Shown piece after piece: positions 9,601 through 17,215 of a stretch of DNA of 64,000 bases. Location: positions 434,001-498,000 of the forward strand of contig DAOSUR010000001.1 of NCBI GenBank assembly GCA_035378985.1, in the 5' to 3' direction. The DNA comes from Anaerohalosphaeraceae bacterium. GTDB taxonomy: Bacteria; Planctomycetota; Phycisphaerae; Sedimentisphaerales; Anaerohalosphaeraceae. The notes beneath the pieces are model-generated. The model did not search any database. It was not told the DNA's origin and worked only from the letters and a program-made list of their open reading frames with translations. Position 1 is the stretch's first letter; each line of letters begins with the position of its first letter. The position numbers and the translations under genes are program-made.

Positions 9601-10236
9601 GAGCGGTATCATCGGGGCGGTCTGGAGGAGGACATCGCCCGGATGACGGAACAGGCCGCCTCCCTCGAACAGCTGGCAAAGCAGGCCGCTGAGCGGTTCG
9701 CAGTCCGCTTTGACCCGAACCAGTGGTCTGACAAACAACAGGCCCAGGCGGACATCCTGACGGCTGCAAGGGTCTTCCTCCGCCGCGAATTGACCGACCT
9801 GGAAAAATACGTCCTCCTGCAGATTCACGATGCGGCATGGAAAGACCATCTGTATGCGATGGACCGGCTGAAAGAAAGCATTATGCTGCGGGCCTATGCG
9901 GAGAAAGACCCCAAGATTGAATACAAACACGAAGGGTATCAGATGTTCGAGCAGATGCTCGAATCGATCGATGACAAGGTAACGGATGTCATTTTCCGGG
10001 TGCGGCTGGTCGAGCCGACTGCGCAGCGTCGCAGCGTCTGGACCATCAGCCAGGCCCAGCACGACCAGGTCGGCCAGTTCGAGATGGCCCAGCGTCAGCA
10101 GGCCGCCGCTCAAGCTCCGCAGGGAGAAGCGAAGGTCAAAACCATCCGTCTCGAACAGCCCAAAGTCGGACGCAACGACCCCTGTCCGTGCGGCAGCGGA
10201 AAAAAATACAAAAAATGCTGCGGACAAAACGCGTAA
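6607..10236 (+). CDS. secA: Protein translocase ATPase SecA, extended form
   Basis: SecA is the motor that drives unfolded preproteins through SecYEG. The 1209-residue product has the Walker A motif at GEGKT (109-113), the DEVD box at 215-218, the IDEARTPL and GRAGRQGDPG signatures, and the C-terminal zinc tail with CPCGSGKKYKKCC, which in other bacteria binds SecB or ribosomes. It is about 300 residues longer than E. coli SecA (901). Part of the excess comes from residues about 770-1010, where a helical unit centred on a tryptophan (W780, W843, W901, W968) recurs four times. Another insertion lies near residues 245-330 after the DEVD box. The stop is only nine bases from the convergent ksgA stop. 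Confidence 0.97.
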   Translation: MAITSLNRWLLKVFGSRNERLVRAYMQTAKAAGEYEQAFQALTDEELKNKTAEFKQRLQNGARPEEILPEAFAVVREAARRTVKMRHFDVQLVGGNVLYEGKIAEMATGEGKTLVATLAAYLVHLTGKHVHIVTVNDYLAKRDAEWMGPIYRALGLTVGAIQADMDTVGPERRNQYACDITYGTNNEFGFDYLRDNMKLSLEQMVQGPLEYAVIDEVDSILIDEARTPLIISGPAFDDVSRYKKADSVARQLVSKQKQIYSSMLSRLGDQDYLRQRAASAGKSEKDLAEMLAKFRYDPFDLDEEEAELLGIPQLFVVKKDSKSVHLTHEGIGTAQDLAGVGSFFTGSNMDWPHMLEQALRAHVVFEREKDYVVLDGKVIIVDEFTGRLMHGRQWSDGLHQAVEAKENVQIKEETQTLATITLQNFFKLYEKIAGMTGTAATEAEEFLKIYKLEVVVIPTNRPCIREDREDLIYKTEREKFNAIVEEIYRTSTAGRPVLVGTVSIEKSEALSAALSRRHGLEHEVLNAKQHAREAAIVEKAGQQHTAPDGSKRGNITIATNMAGRGTDIKLAPEVLWEVLHSEPSPEEEGVQIYTLRQNGTGKTLTVKSNEPLAEVFQLGRGDRWVGGLHIIGTERHEARRIDNQLRGRAGRQGDPGSSVFFLSFDDDLLRIFSPEWVIKALSMPIMGWEEGMPIQHRRISKGIEKAQKKVEERNFEIRKNLLEYDEVMDYQRKIFYARRRSLLKGEDLQGIIETMLEAVIDKALQIMLDPLYPYRCIAEWAKNEFSVELDTRQIEGMEAEEIEERIKETACKNLSSEISIALGEYLEDYTDPTTWKLDALTRWAMSAFKVNLSASKLRQMSAEEIEETLIDSACQLVRKKDAARLADFLREDFARQSLRAWTRNKFDIDLSADVLGEKKKEQIRSLLLEKVREKYIRRQIEYPVEFAMNMAFGPQGPNVYGMEALVEWANRRYQIGLTLEEVQNTKPQDLYQKLLACSERYHRGGLEEDIARMTEQAASLEQLAKQAAERFAVRFDPNQWSDKQQAQADILTAARVFLRRELTDLEKYVLLQIHDAAWKDHLYAMDRLKESIMLRAYAEKDPKIEYKHEGYQMFEQMLESIDDKVTDVIFRVRLVEPTAQRRSVWTISQAQHDQVGQFEMAQRQQAAAQAPQGEAKVKTIRLEQPKVGRNDPCPCGSGKKYKKCCGQNA

Positions 10237-10245
10237 AGCAGCAAT

Positions 10246-11130
10246 TTACCGGATTTGTTCAAAACAGAGATTGGCGATATTGATGTAGTCGGCGGCGGAC
10301 AATTCTTCGGGGCGGCTCTGCCCGTCCACAAAGGCCTCTGCAAAAACATCCGCCCAGTGCCGTACCGCAGCCAGTTCTCCCTCCGCAAAATGGATACAGG
10401 CCTTGAGCATCTTGCGTCGATGACTCATAAACAGATGCACGACTTGCCGAAAAACATCCATATTGTGAATCTGGGCGGCTTTTTGAGGGTTTCGGACGAA
10501 TCGAACCATGGCGGAGTCCACCTGCGGGCGCGGCCAGAAGACCGTCGGGGGCAGATGCTTGAGATAATGCAGGTCTCCCGTAGCCGTCATCAAAATGCTC
10601 AACGGTCCGTATTCTTTGTGTCCGGGGACGGCGGCCATCCGTTCGGCAACTTCTTTCTGGACGGTAACCGTCATCGATTCAGCCGTCAGCGGCCCTGCAA
10701 TCAGATTGGCCATCACACTGGAGGCCACATTGTACGGCAGATTGGAGACCAACAGCAGCCGCCCCCCCGTTTCCTCCAGGGCCTTTTGAAGCGCCTCCAC
10801 AACCGTATGGTTCAGGGTATTTTTGCTTTCCAAAACATCGCCGCACAACAGCGTAAGACTTTCTTCGCATGCCAGGCGTTTTTGAACAATGCCGAAGAGA
10901 ACGGGGTCATACTCGATACCGACCACACGGCCGCTGTGCAGCAGCAGTTCCTCCGTCAGAGAACCGGTGCCGCAGCCGACCTCCAGCACTACATCACCGG
11001 AATGCATACCAGCAGACTGGACAAGAACCCGCATCAGATTCAGGTCAATCAGGAAGTTCTGCCCCAGCCGATGCTTGGGACGGGTGCCTGCCGCCGCCAG
11101 CAATTGTTCAATTTCCTGTTTGGTCTGCAT
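10246..11130 (-). CDS. ksgA: 16S rRNA dimethyladenosine transferase
   Basis: The 294-residue product matches KsgA/RsmA, which dimethylates two adjacent adenines near the 3' end of 16S rRNA with S-adenosylmethionine. Visible motifs are GQNFLID near the N-terminus, the SAM-binding VLEVGCGTGSLTEEL and the catalytic SNLPYNVAS (NLPY). The start at 11130 (MQTKQEIEQ) is preferred over an upstream ATG because the family begins close to the GQNFL motif; it overlaps the end of pdxA by 23 bases. It is the last gene of the ribE-pdxA-ksgA operon. The pdxA-ksgA order is also known from enterobacteria. Confidence 0.95.
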   Translation of the reverse strand: MQTKQEIEQLLAAAGTRPKHRLGQNFLIDLNLMRVLVQSAGMHSGDVVLEVGCGTGSLTEELLLHSGRVVGIEYDPVLFGIVQKRLACEESLTLLCGDVLESKNTLNHTVVEALQKALEETGGRLLLVSNLPYNVASSVMANLIAGPLTAESMTVTVQKEVAERMAAVPGHKEYGPLSILMTATGDLHYLKHLPPTVFWPRPQVDSAMVRFVRNPQKAAQIHNMDVFRQVVHLFMSHRRKMLKACIHFAEGELAAVRHWADVFAEAFVDGQSRPEELSAADYINIANLCFEQIR

Positions 11131-12178
11131 GGCCGTTCTTTTGGGCTTTTCGATTTCTTCGGATCGTCGCCATTTCAATCGCCGTGCGGATGGCCTGCTT
11201 CATACTGGCCTCGCTGGCAATCCCCTTGCCTGCAATATCAAACGCCGTTCCGTGAGAAGGCGAGGTGCGGATAATCGGAATGCCGATGGTTACATTGACC
11301 GCTTCTTCAAAGGCAAGCATTTTAACCGGAATCAGACCCTGGTCGTGATACATCGCCACGACACCGTCAAACTCGCCGCGTGCGGCTTTGACAAAGAGCG
11401 TATCCGCCGGAAACGGGCCTTCGCATCGAATGCCGACCTCCTGCGCCAGGAGCATCGCCGGACGAATAATCCGCTGCTCCTCGTCGCCGAACTGGCCGTC
11501 TTCGCCGGCGTGGGGATTGAGTCCCGCTACAGCAATCCGCGGATTTTTGATTCCGAAATAATCCTGCAAAGCCGTGTTCAGCAGGTCAATGGGCTCAAAG
11601 ACACAGCCAATGGTAAACTTATGGCGAATCTCAAAAAGGGCCTCGTGAATCGTTGCCAGAGCCAGCTTCAAGGGGCCCGCGACAAACATCATCGCCTTGC
11701 GGGGGCTTTTGCAGCAGTCGGCGAGCAGCTCGGTATGACCCGGCCAGGGGGCATCCGCCAGTTTCCAGCTGGTTTTGCTGATGGGGGCGGTCACGACCGC
11801 ATCGATAATTCCATCCCGGGCGGCCTGAACCGCATCCAGGCAAAACCGGATGGAGCATTCCCCGCTGATGCGCGTGGGTCGATGGATATAAGACGGCAGG
11901 GAATATTCATCGTAGTCAGCCACAACAACCTGACGGGGGTAATCGCGCCTGATTTTTTCGTGCGGGTGACGAATCCAAAACGGCGGCACCTCCGCCAAAT
12001 CCGCCGCATATTCCAGCTGCTCATCCAGACCGAAAATAATAAATTTGGCCTGCCGGCGCAGGAGCGGGTCCGCCAGGGCTTTTACGATAATCTCCGGTCC
12101 GATGCCGCCCGGGTCGCCCATCGTGATCCCAATTGTCAGCGGGTTGGAAGCCGAATTGTCCAGCGTATGCTCAGCCAT
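11108..12178 (-). CDS. pdxA: 4-hydroxythreonine-4-phosphate dehydrogenase
   Basis: PdxA oxidises 4-phosphohydroxy-L-threonine in the DXP-dependent route to pyridoxal phosphate. The 356-residue product has the family opening ITMGDPGGIGPEI, the metal-site histidines (PGHTELL and AMYHDQGLIPVK) and the ending RTSPSHGTAFDIAGKG. The start at 12178 was chosen because it overlaps the end of ribE by eight bases and leaves the usual short leader. The related PdxA2 group acts on other substrates, but the gene neighbours are ordinary cofactor and ribosome genes, which favours PdxA. Confidence 0.93.
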   Translation of the reverse strand: MAEHTLDNSASNPLTIGITMGDPGGIGPEIIVKALADPLLRRQAKFIIFGLDEQLEYAADLAEVPPFWIRHPHEKIRRDYPRQVVVADYDEYSLPSYIHRPTRISGECSIRFCLDAVQAARDGIIDAVVTAPISKTSWKLADAPWPGHTELLADCCKSPRKAMMFVAGPLKLALATIHEALFEIRHKFTIGCVFEPIDLLNTALQDYFGIKNPRIAVAGLNPHAGEDGQFGDEEQRIIRPAMLLAQEVGIRCEGPFPADTLFVKAARGEFDGVVAMYHDQGLIPVKMLAFEEAVNVTIGIPIIRTSPSHGTAFDIAGKGIASEASMKQAIRTAIEMATIRRNRKAQKNGHADQTGN

Positions 12179-12824
12179 TGGGTGAATACCCCCACGAACG
12201 CAGGACCTCCGGGTCCAGCGTGCCGGAAGGTCTGGCGGTTTTGTGCAGCAGGTTTCGGACAATCTTGACCAGAATATCCGTTTCAATATTCACCTCATCC
12301 CCCGTTTTGGACTCTTTCCAGGTTGTCTGGGCCAGCGTAGCGGGAATCAGGGCCACCGTAAAGCCCTTTTCATCCAGAGAAGCTATCGTCAAACTGATGC
12401 CGTCCACTGCGACAGACCCTTTTTCAACCATTTGCTCCAGAAGAGGCCCCGGCGCTTCAATTCGAAACTCGGCAAAGTCTCCGCGCCGGCGGATTTCGGC
12501 AATCCTGCCGATGCCGTCCACATGACCCTGTACGAAATGACCTCCGAAACGACCATCGGCCCGCATCGCCCGTTCAAGATTGACCTTTTGTCCGCTGCGG
12601 AGCGTCTTGAGCGTACTTCGCCGAAGGGTCTCCGGGCTCACATCAAAAACAGCCATGGTATTCTGCAAAGCCGTCACGGTCAGGCAGACCCCATTGACGG
12701 AAAGGCTGTCCCCGACTCGGGTCCCTTCGGCTGCGGCTCCCAGGTCGATTTCTACCTGCAGCCCGCCGCCCCGGGGACGAGTCCCTCGAACAAGACCTGT
12801 CTGTTCTACAATACCCGTAAACAT
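12171..12824 (-). CDS. ribE: Riboflavin synthase alpha subunit
   Basis: This enzyme dismutates two 6,7-dimethyl-8-ribityllumazine molecules to riboflavin. The 217-residue product starts with the diagnostic MFTGIVEQ and contains the two homologous lumazine-binding halves, with SLSVNGVCLTV in the first and SVAVDGISLTI in the second, and GHFVQGHVDG at the domain junction. The start at 12824 is fixed by the conserved N-terminus. It is the promoter-proximal gene of the ribE-pdxA-ksgA operon. No FMN riboswitch was recognised upstream. Confidence 0.95.
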   Translation of the reverse strand: MFTGIVEQTGLVRGTRPRGGGLQVEIDLGAAAEGTRVGDSLSVNGVCLTVTALQNTMAVFDVSPETLRRSTLKTLRSGQKVNLERAMRADGRFGGHFVQGHVDGIGRIAEIRRRGDFAEFRIEAPGPLLEQMVEKGSVAVDGISLTIASLDEKGFTVALIPATLAQTTWKESKTGDEVNIETDILVKIVRNLLHKTARPSGTLDPEVLRSWGYSPNG

Positions 12825-13020
12825 TGTTTCGCCGTCCAGATGTTCTAAGATGCCGTTTATCCTACCTTTAGAATACGCAAAAAGCAAACGGCATTTCCTG
12901 CAGCCGGCGGGAAGGCCTTTTCCCCTTCAAAAAAAGGTTTCTTTTTCGGCAATGCCGCGATAAAATAAGTATCCGAAACGGGTGGGAATCCAGAACTCAC
13001 AGTACGGGTAGGAGATTTTG

Positions 13021-14598
13021 ATGAAAAAAGAAATGTTTTATAGACAATTCTTGATTCTCTTCTTTGTCTTTCCGGTTTTTCTGCCGAAGGCGGATGTGTT
13101 TGGCGCAGCGGCCCGCAGACCTCGGAGCCACGAACAGATGGGAGGAGCGGTACAAACAGAAGACCCTCGTCGGCAGGCACTTCTGCAGCAGGCCCAGGAG
13201 GCCTCCGGATTGCTGGAAAAGGCATTGGATGACTTTTTTACCCAAATCAATGAATACCAAAATCCCGGTGAAATTTACGTAAAATCGGCTTCCGTCCTGC
13301 TCGAAGACAGCCGCCGGCATATGATGATGTTTGAGGACCCTGCCAAGGCCCGTTATATGCTCCTGCAGGGCTGGGTAGAGTACTGCACGGGGGCTGTGGA
13401 ATCAGCCCTTACATCCAGCGCACGGGCCTGCCGGACGGATGCCGCCAACCGGGATGCCTGGATTTCCCAGCAGTTCTTCTCGCTGCTGCTCTCGAAGAGA
13501 CCGATTCAGCCGCGCCCGCCTCGACCAACCATGCAACGAAATCCGATGGGCGCAGGAACCCCCGGAGGCGAAATGGTGCCGGAGCCGGCAGCCGGCCAAT
13601 CCCTCTACGGAACGACGGGAAAGCTGGACTTTAACCCTGAATCTTTGAGAAATGACCTGATTGGGAAAACTCTGAAGCCGTTTTACGGGGCCTTTCTGGA
13701 TGGAAAACCTTTCCAATATCAGCAGCCAAGCGAAGCGGTCCTATGTCTTTTCGTTTGGGAGGTTCCGGCGGAAAACTTGGTAGAGAAAAAGCCGGAGGAA
13801 ACCAACCAGCCGCTGCTTTACACACCGGCTCGGCAAACCCCGGCGGCCGGTGCGGGCGAAGAGACGGCCGTGTCCCCGGACGGCCAGACCAGATCAACTT
13901 TTGCCGCCCAGCTGGAGGCCATTGAAATCCTAAAGGAACAAACCGTCAAAGCCGGCAAAAAAGACATTCTTTTCCTGAGCGTAATTACCAACAAACCCGA
14001 CCAAAAACCCGCCGTGCAGCGGTATCTGAACGAGAATCCGCATCCGCTGCCGATTCTGTATGCTGCCGCCAATACGCCGGATTTGGTGATGGATGCCAAA
14101 ACGCCGTTTACAGCGATTGTTGACAAAAACGGCCAGTTCCGATTTGCCGGCTCAGCAGAAGGATTTATGCTTCCGATGCTCCTGCAAAACCTGACGGGTT
14201 TTGCCTTCACGAAACCGGTCCAGCAGACCCCTGCGGCATCGGGAGAAGAATTTGGGCCGGGTATCAGACCGGCGGACCCGAACCGCCCGGTCCCTGTTCC
14301 GGCGGACCCCAATTCGCGGACGGCTGAGGCACCGGCCGCTGTTCGAGGCCCAACCGAAAACGATGAATACAACGAAGTGTGCGGGGCCAACGAGCTGGCG
14401 GCAGCACAGGATTTTTTTTTGCAGGCTGCCGGCAAACGGTTCATTTCCTATCGAAAAGGTGTTGATTTATGCCGACAGATTATCCGAAACTGCCCGAACT
14501 CAAAAAATGCGGAAGCCGCCCGCGAGCTGCTGCGAACCAAAATCCCGGAAGACCAGCGGGAATCCCTCGGCCTGACCAAAGAGGAACTGGGGCTTTAA
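13021..14598 (+). CDS. Secreted protein of unknown function with possible thioredoxin-like domain
   Basis: The 525-residue product has a Sec signal (MKKEMF...ADVFGA). The N-terminal part (about 35-160) looks helical and TPR-like. The middle, from SLRNDLIGKTLKPFYGAFLDG to TPFTAIVDKNGQFRFAG (about 200-395), resembles a TlpA or redoxin fold: an opening like peroxiredoxins, a strand ILFLSVITNK and a threonine-proline turn of the cis-proline type. No CxxC pair is present where a redox-active thioredoxin would carry it, so an active oxidoreductase is unlikely. Proline-rich linkers connect the parts. The start is set by an AGGAG site seven bases upstream. I do not recognise a named family. Confidence 0.6.
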   Translation: MKKEMFYRQFLILFFVFPVFLPKADVFGAAARRPRSHEQMGGAVQTEDPRRQALLQQAQEASGLLEKALDDFFTQINEYQNPGEIYVKSASVLLEDSRRHMMMFEDPAKARYMLLQGWVEYCTGAVESALTSSARACRTDAANRDAWISQQFFSLLLSKRPIQPRPPRPTMQRNPMGAGTPGGEMVPEPAAGQSLYGTTGKLDFNPESLRNDLIGKTLKPFYGAFLDGKPFQYQQPSEAVLCLFVWEVPAENLVEKKPEETNQPLLYTPARQTPAAGAGEETAVSPDGQTRSTFAAQLEAIEILKEQTVKAGKKDILFLSVITNKPDQKPAVQRYLNENPHPLPILYAAANTPDLVMDAKTPFTAIVDKNGQFRFAGSAEGFMLPMLLQNLTGFAFTKPVQQTPAASGEEFGPGIRPADPNRPVPVPADPNSRTAEAPAAVRGPTENDEYNEVCGANELAAAQDFFLQAAGKRFISYRKGVDLCRQIIRNCPNSKNAEAARELLRTKIPEDQRESLGLTKEELGL

Positions 14599-14615
14599 CC
14601 TAAAGGAGATTTTCG

Positions 14616-15506
14616 ATGCCATCTTGTTCTTCAGACGGGAATTTGCCTGTCCTGACGGTTGCGGCGGATTGTCTGCCGGAGGCGTGGGAGAAGGCGGTGC
14701 TGGCGGTGTGGGATTACGGGCTGACGATTCCGACCCAGTATGACCGCCCGGGCGACCCGCCCAGCAAGGATGCCACCGTGATGATTACCGTAAGCGACCC
14801 CTTCCGGGAACCGCGGATTCACAAAAACTTTCCCGGCGGGCCGGAGGAACTGGAGGCGTATCGGCAGGAGGTGGTGGACGGCATTCACGATCACTGGATT
14901 GACCCGGCGGCGGGCAAATGGACCTACACCTATCATCAGCGGCTGTTTGCCTACTGTCCGACGGAAGATCTCCGAAATCCCACCAGTCCAAAGCCCTTTG
15001 CCCCCGTTAATCAAATCGACTCGATGGTTGAGGCCCTGGCGGCCTGTCACTATACCCGACGGGCCCAGGCGATTACCTGGATGCCTACGGCGGACCCGAA
15101 AACACAAGACCCGCCCTGCCTGCAGCGCATCTGGTGCCGTCTGACAGAAGACGGACAAGGCGGCTTTGTGCTGAATATGAATACGCACTGGCGAAGCCGG
15201 GATTTATACAAGGCCTGGTTTATGAATGCCTACGCCCTGACGGACCTTCAGCGGACAATCGCCGAGCGTCTGGCCGTCAAACTGGGCAAGCCGGTCCGCG
15301 TCGGCCGCTATGTTGACATCAGCGATTCCCTCCATATTTACGGCTCTTATCTGAAGGATGCAGGCATCGAGGTGGAAAAGATGCGCAGTACGCCCTTTAC
15401 GCTGCGGGCGTGGGAATCCACCTATCCGGCCTTTGCCTTGATGACTGAAGAAGCCCGCGCTAAACTGGCTCAAGACCCCGATTGGTATGCACGTGCGAAA
15501 GGATAA
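14616..15506 (+). CDS. Thymidylate synthase-like protein
   Basis: The 296-residue product shows the order of ThyA active-site motifs in altered form: a TRRAQAITW segment, the presumed nucleophile in PPCLQRIWC (Cys168), an arginine/aspartate pair in NTHWRSRDLYKAWFMN that corresponds to the phosphate-binding QRSxD of ThyA, and DISDSLHIYG in place of the DTHLY signature. The LHIY and WRSRDLY forms are closer to my memory of the archaeal-type ThyA than to the E. coli enzyme. ThyA proteins methylate dUMP with methylene-tetrahydrofolate; some relatives hydroxymethylate dCMP or dUMP. Which reaction applies here is unresolved. An AAAGGAG site precedes the start. Confidence 0.7.
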   Translation: MPSCSSDGNLPVLTVAADCLPEAWEKAVLAVWDYGLTIPTQYDRPGDPPSKDATVMITVSDPFREPRIHKNFPGGPEELEAYRQEVVDGIHDHWIDPAAGKWTYTYHQRLFAYCPTEDLRNPTSPKPFAPVNQIDSMVEALAACHYTRRAQAITWMPTADPKTQDPPCLQRIWCRLTEDGQGGFVLNMNTHWRSRDLYKAWFMNAYALTDLQRTIAERLAVKLGKPVRVGRYVDISDSLHIYGSYLKDAGIEVEKMRSTPFTLRAWESTYPAFALMTEEARAKLAQDPDWYARAKG

Positions 15507-15513
15507 CTCCGCA

Positions 15514-16770
15514 ATGCTGTTGAACCCTCGAATCCGCTTTTTTGTTTTGACTCTTTTGGTTTTCTTACTGTCCTTTGCCGGCTGTTCCACCGTCTGGCAC
15601 TATCTCGCACCGGCGGAAACAGATATTTCCTTTTATCAGCCGCCGACAAGCAAAGAAACGCTTTCCAATCCCGTCGGGGAGCGTCCGAAAAACATCATTC
15701 TGTGCATTGGGGATGGGATGGGCATCAACCAGATTGCCCTGGCCCGTCAGGCGGCGGTCGGAGCAGACGGGCGGCTGTGGATGGAACGAATGCCTTATAC
15801 AGCTCTGGTGTGCACGCATAATATCCGCGGAGAGGTAACGGATTCAGCGGCGGGCATTACGGCCCTGATGTACGGCATCAAGACCCGTAACGACCGAATC
15901 GGACAGGATTCCAAAGGGGCAGACTGGATGTCGATTGCCGAGCGGCTCCAGCAGAACGGCTACCGCATCGGGGCGGTGGCCACATCCACGATTACCCACG
16001 CCACGCCGGCCGGACTGGCGGCCCATATTCACGACCGCGACCTGGAGGCCCAAATCGCCGTTCAGCTGCTCGAAAGCCGTGCGGATGTCCTGCTGGGCGG
16101 AGGACGCAAATACTGGCTGCCGCAGCCGCAAGGGAGTCGAACCGACGGGCGAAATCTGCTGGCGGAAGCCGAAGCAGCGGGCTGGCGCATTGTTTCCACG
16201 AGAGAACAGATGGAGACAGCCCCCTCCGGACGCGTGCTGGGTTTTTTTGCTTGGGATGCCATGACCACCCTGCCGCCGGAACCGACCCTGGCGGAGATGA
16301 CGCGGGCGGCGCTGCGGATTCTGTCAGGCAGTTCCCCGCAAAAGCCGTTCTTTCTTTTGATGGAAGGCAGCCAGATTGACTGGTGCTGCCATTCAAATGA
16401 TGCCAAGGCCGCCGTCCGCCAGACGCTGCTGTTTGATACGGCGGTGCGTGAGACGCTCGAGTTTGCCGCCGCCGACAAACAAACGCTCGTTCTGGTGACT
16501 GCCGACCACGAAACCGGCGGATTGACCCTTTACGGAGGCGGGCTGAAACCCAATTGGATGAAAACCGAATGGTCGTCCAAAAACCACAGCAACGGGCCGG
16601 TAATTCTGCTGGCCTTTGGGCCCGGGGCCGAACACTTTACCGGCGTGCTGGACAACACGGACATCCCGCGTCGAATCGCCCGGCTTCTGGGCATTTCCGA
16701 TTTTCCAAAACCCCGCCAGAAACAATCCGCTGCGGCACACGCCGCTTTGGAAACAGCCCGACTGAACTAA
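15514..16770 (+). CDS. Alkaline phosphatase family lipoprotein
   Basis: The 418-residue product has a lipoprotein signal with lipobox LSFAGC, so it should be membrane-anchored outside the cytoplasm. Alkaline phosphatase motifs are present: ILCIGDGMG (metal-binding Asp), VTDSAAGITA with the presumed phosphorylated serine, THATPAG, MEGSQIDWCCHSND and TADHETGGLTLYG. These match the E. coli PhoA superfamily layout of metal ligands. It probably releases phosphate from organic esters. I set the start at the ATG at 15514, eight bases after the stop of the preceding gene. An upstream ATG at 15487 would overlap that gene and push the signal sequence inward. Confidence 0.88.
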   Translation: MLLNPRIRFFVLTLLVFLLSFAGCSTVWHYLAPAETDISFYQPPTSKETLSNPVGERPKNIILCIGDGMGINQIALARQAAVGADGRLWMERMPYTALVCTHNIRGEVTDSAAGITALMYGIKTRNDRIGQDSKGADWMSIAERLQQNGYRIGAVATSTITHATPAGLAAHIHDRDLEAQIAVQLLESRADVLLGGGRKYWLPQPQGSRTDGRNLLAEAEAAGWRIVSTREQMETAPSGRVLGFFAWDAMTTLPPEPTLAEMTRAALRILSGSSPQKPFFLLMEGSQIDWCCHSNDAKAAVRQTLLFDTAVRETLEFAAADKQTLVLVTADHETGGLTLYGGGLKPNWMKTEWSSKNHSNGPVILLAFGPGAEHFTGVLDNTDIPRRIARLLGISDFPKPRQKQSAAAHAALETARLN

Positions 16771-16782
16771 AGGAGGGTACGG

Positions 16783-17121
16783 ATGATACGCAAGGCGTTT
16801 GTGATGCAGGTGTATCCCGGACAGGAAGCCGAATACGAAAAGCGTCATAATCCCATCTGGCCCCAGCTGGAACAGACCCTTTTGGAGCACGGCGTAAAGA
16901 CCTATTCCATCTTTCTGGACCCGCAGACGAACCAGCTGTTCGGTTATGCGGAAATTGAAGACGAACAGCGGTGGAATGAGGTCGCCAAAACGGAAATCTG
17001 TCAGAAATGGTGGGCCTATATGAAGGAGATTATGCCGTCAAATCCGGACAACAGCCCCGTCCAGCAGCCTCTTCGGGAGGTCTTTCACATCGAATCGCCC
17101 GCCGAAAGACGGACGAAATAA
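16783..17121 (+). CDS. rhaM: L-rhamnose mutarotase
   Basis: RhaM (RhaU, YiiL) interconverts the alpha and beta anomers of L-rhamnose. The 112-residue product aligns by eye along its whole length with the E. coli protein: MIRKAFVMQVYPG at the start, RHNPIWPQLE, FGYAEIEDEQRWNEVA, CQKWWAYMKEIMP and NPDNSPV near the end. Length is close to the usual 104. An AGGAGGG site lies just upstream. No rhamnose isomerase, kinase or aldolase gene is nearby, so the rest of the pathway must be elsewhere. Confidence 0.93.
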   Translation: MIRKAFVMQVYPGQEAEYEKRHNPIWPQLEQTLLEHGVKTYSIFLDPQTNQLFGYAEIEDEQRWNEVAKTEICQKWWAYMKEIMPSNPDNSPVQQPLREVFHIESPAERRTK

Positions 17122-17130
17122 AGGCGGCAC

Positions 17131-17167
17131 TTGTGCATCCGACCGGCGGGCTCTATAATGGCCGGTC
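17131..17167 (+). promoter_or_regulatory. Strong sigma-70-like promoter of fmt, with an inverted repeat around the -10 box
   Basis: TTGTGC (17131-17136) and a perfect TATAAT (17154-17159) are separated by 17 bases and lie about 55 bases before the fmt start. A perfect 7-base inverted repeat, GACCGGC (17141-17147) and GCCGGTC (17161-17167), encloses the -10 box. It could be an operator or the stem that ends the rhaM transcript. Confidence 0.6.
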
Positions 17168-17215
17168 AGAATCTGTTTTCTCGAACCGCAACGGCCATAC
17201 TGAGGGTCTGTTTGA

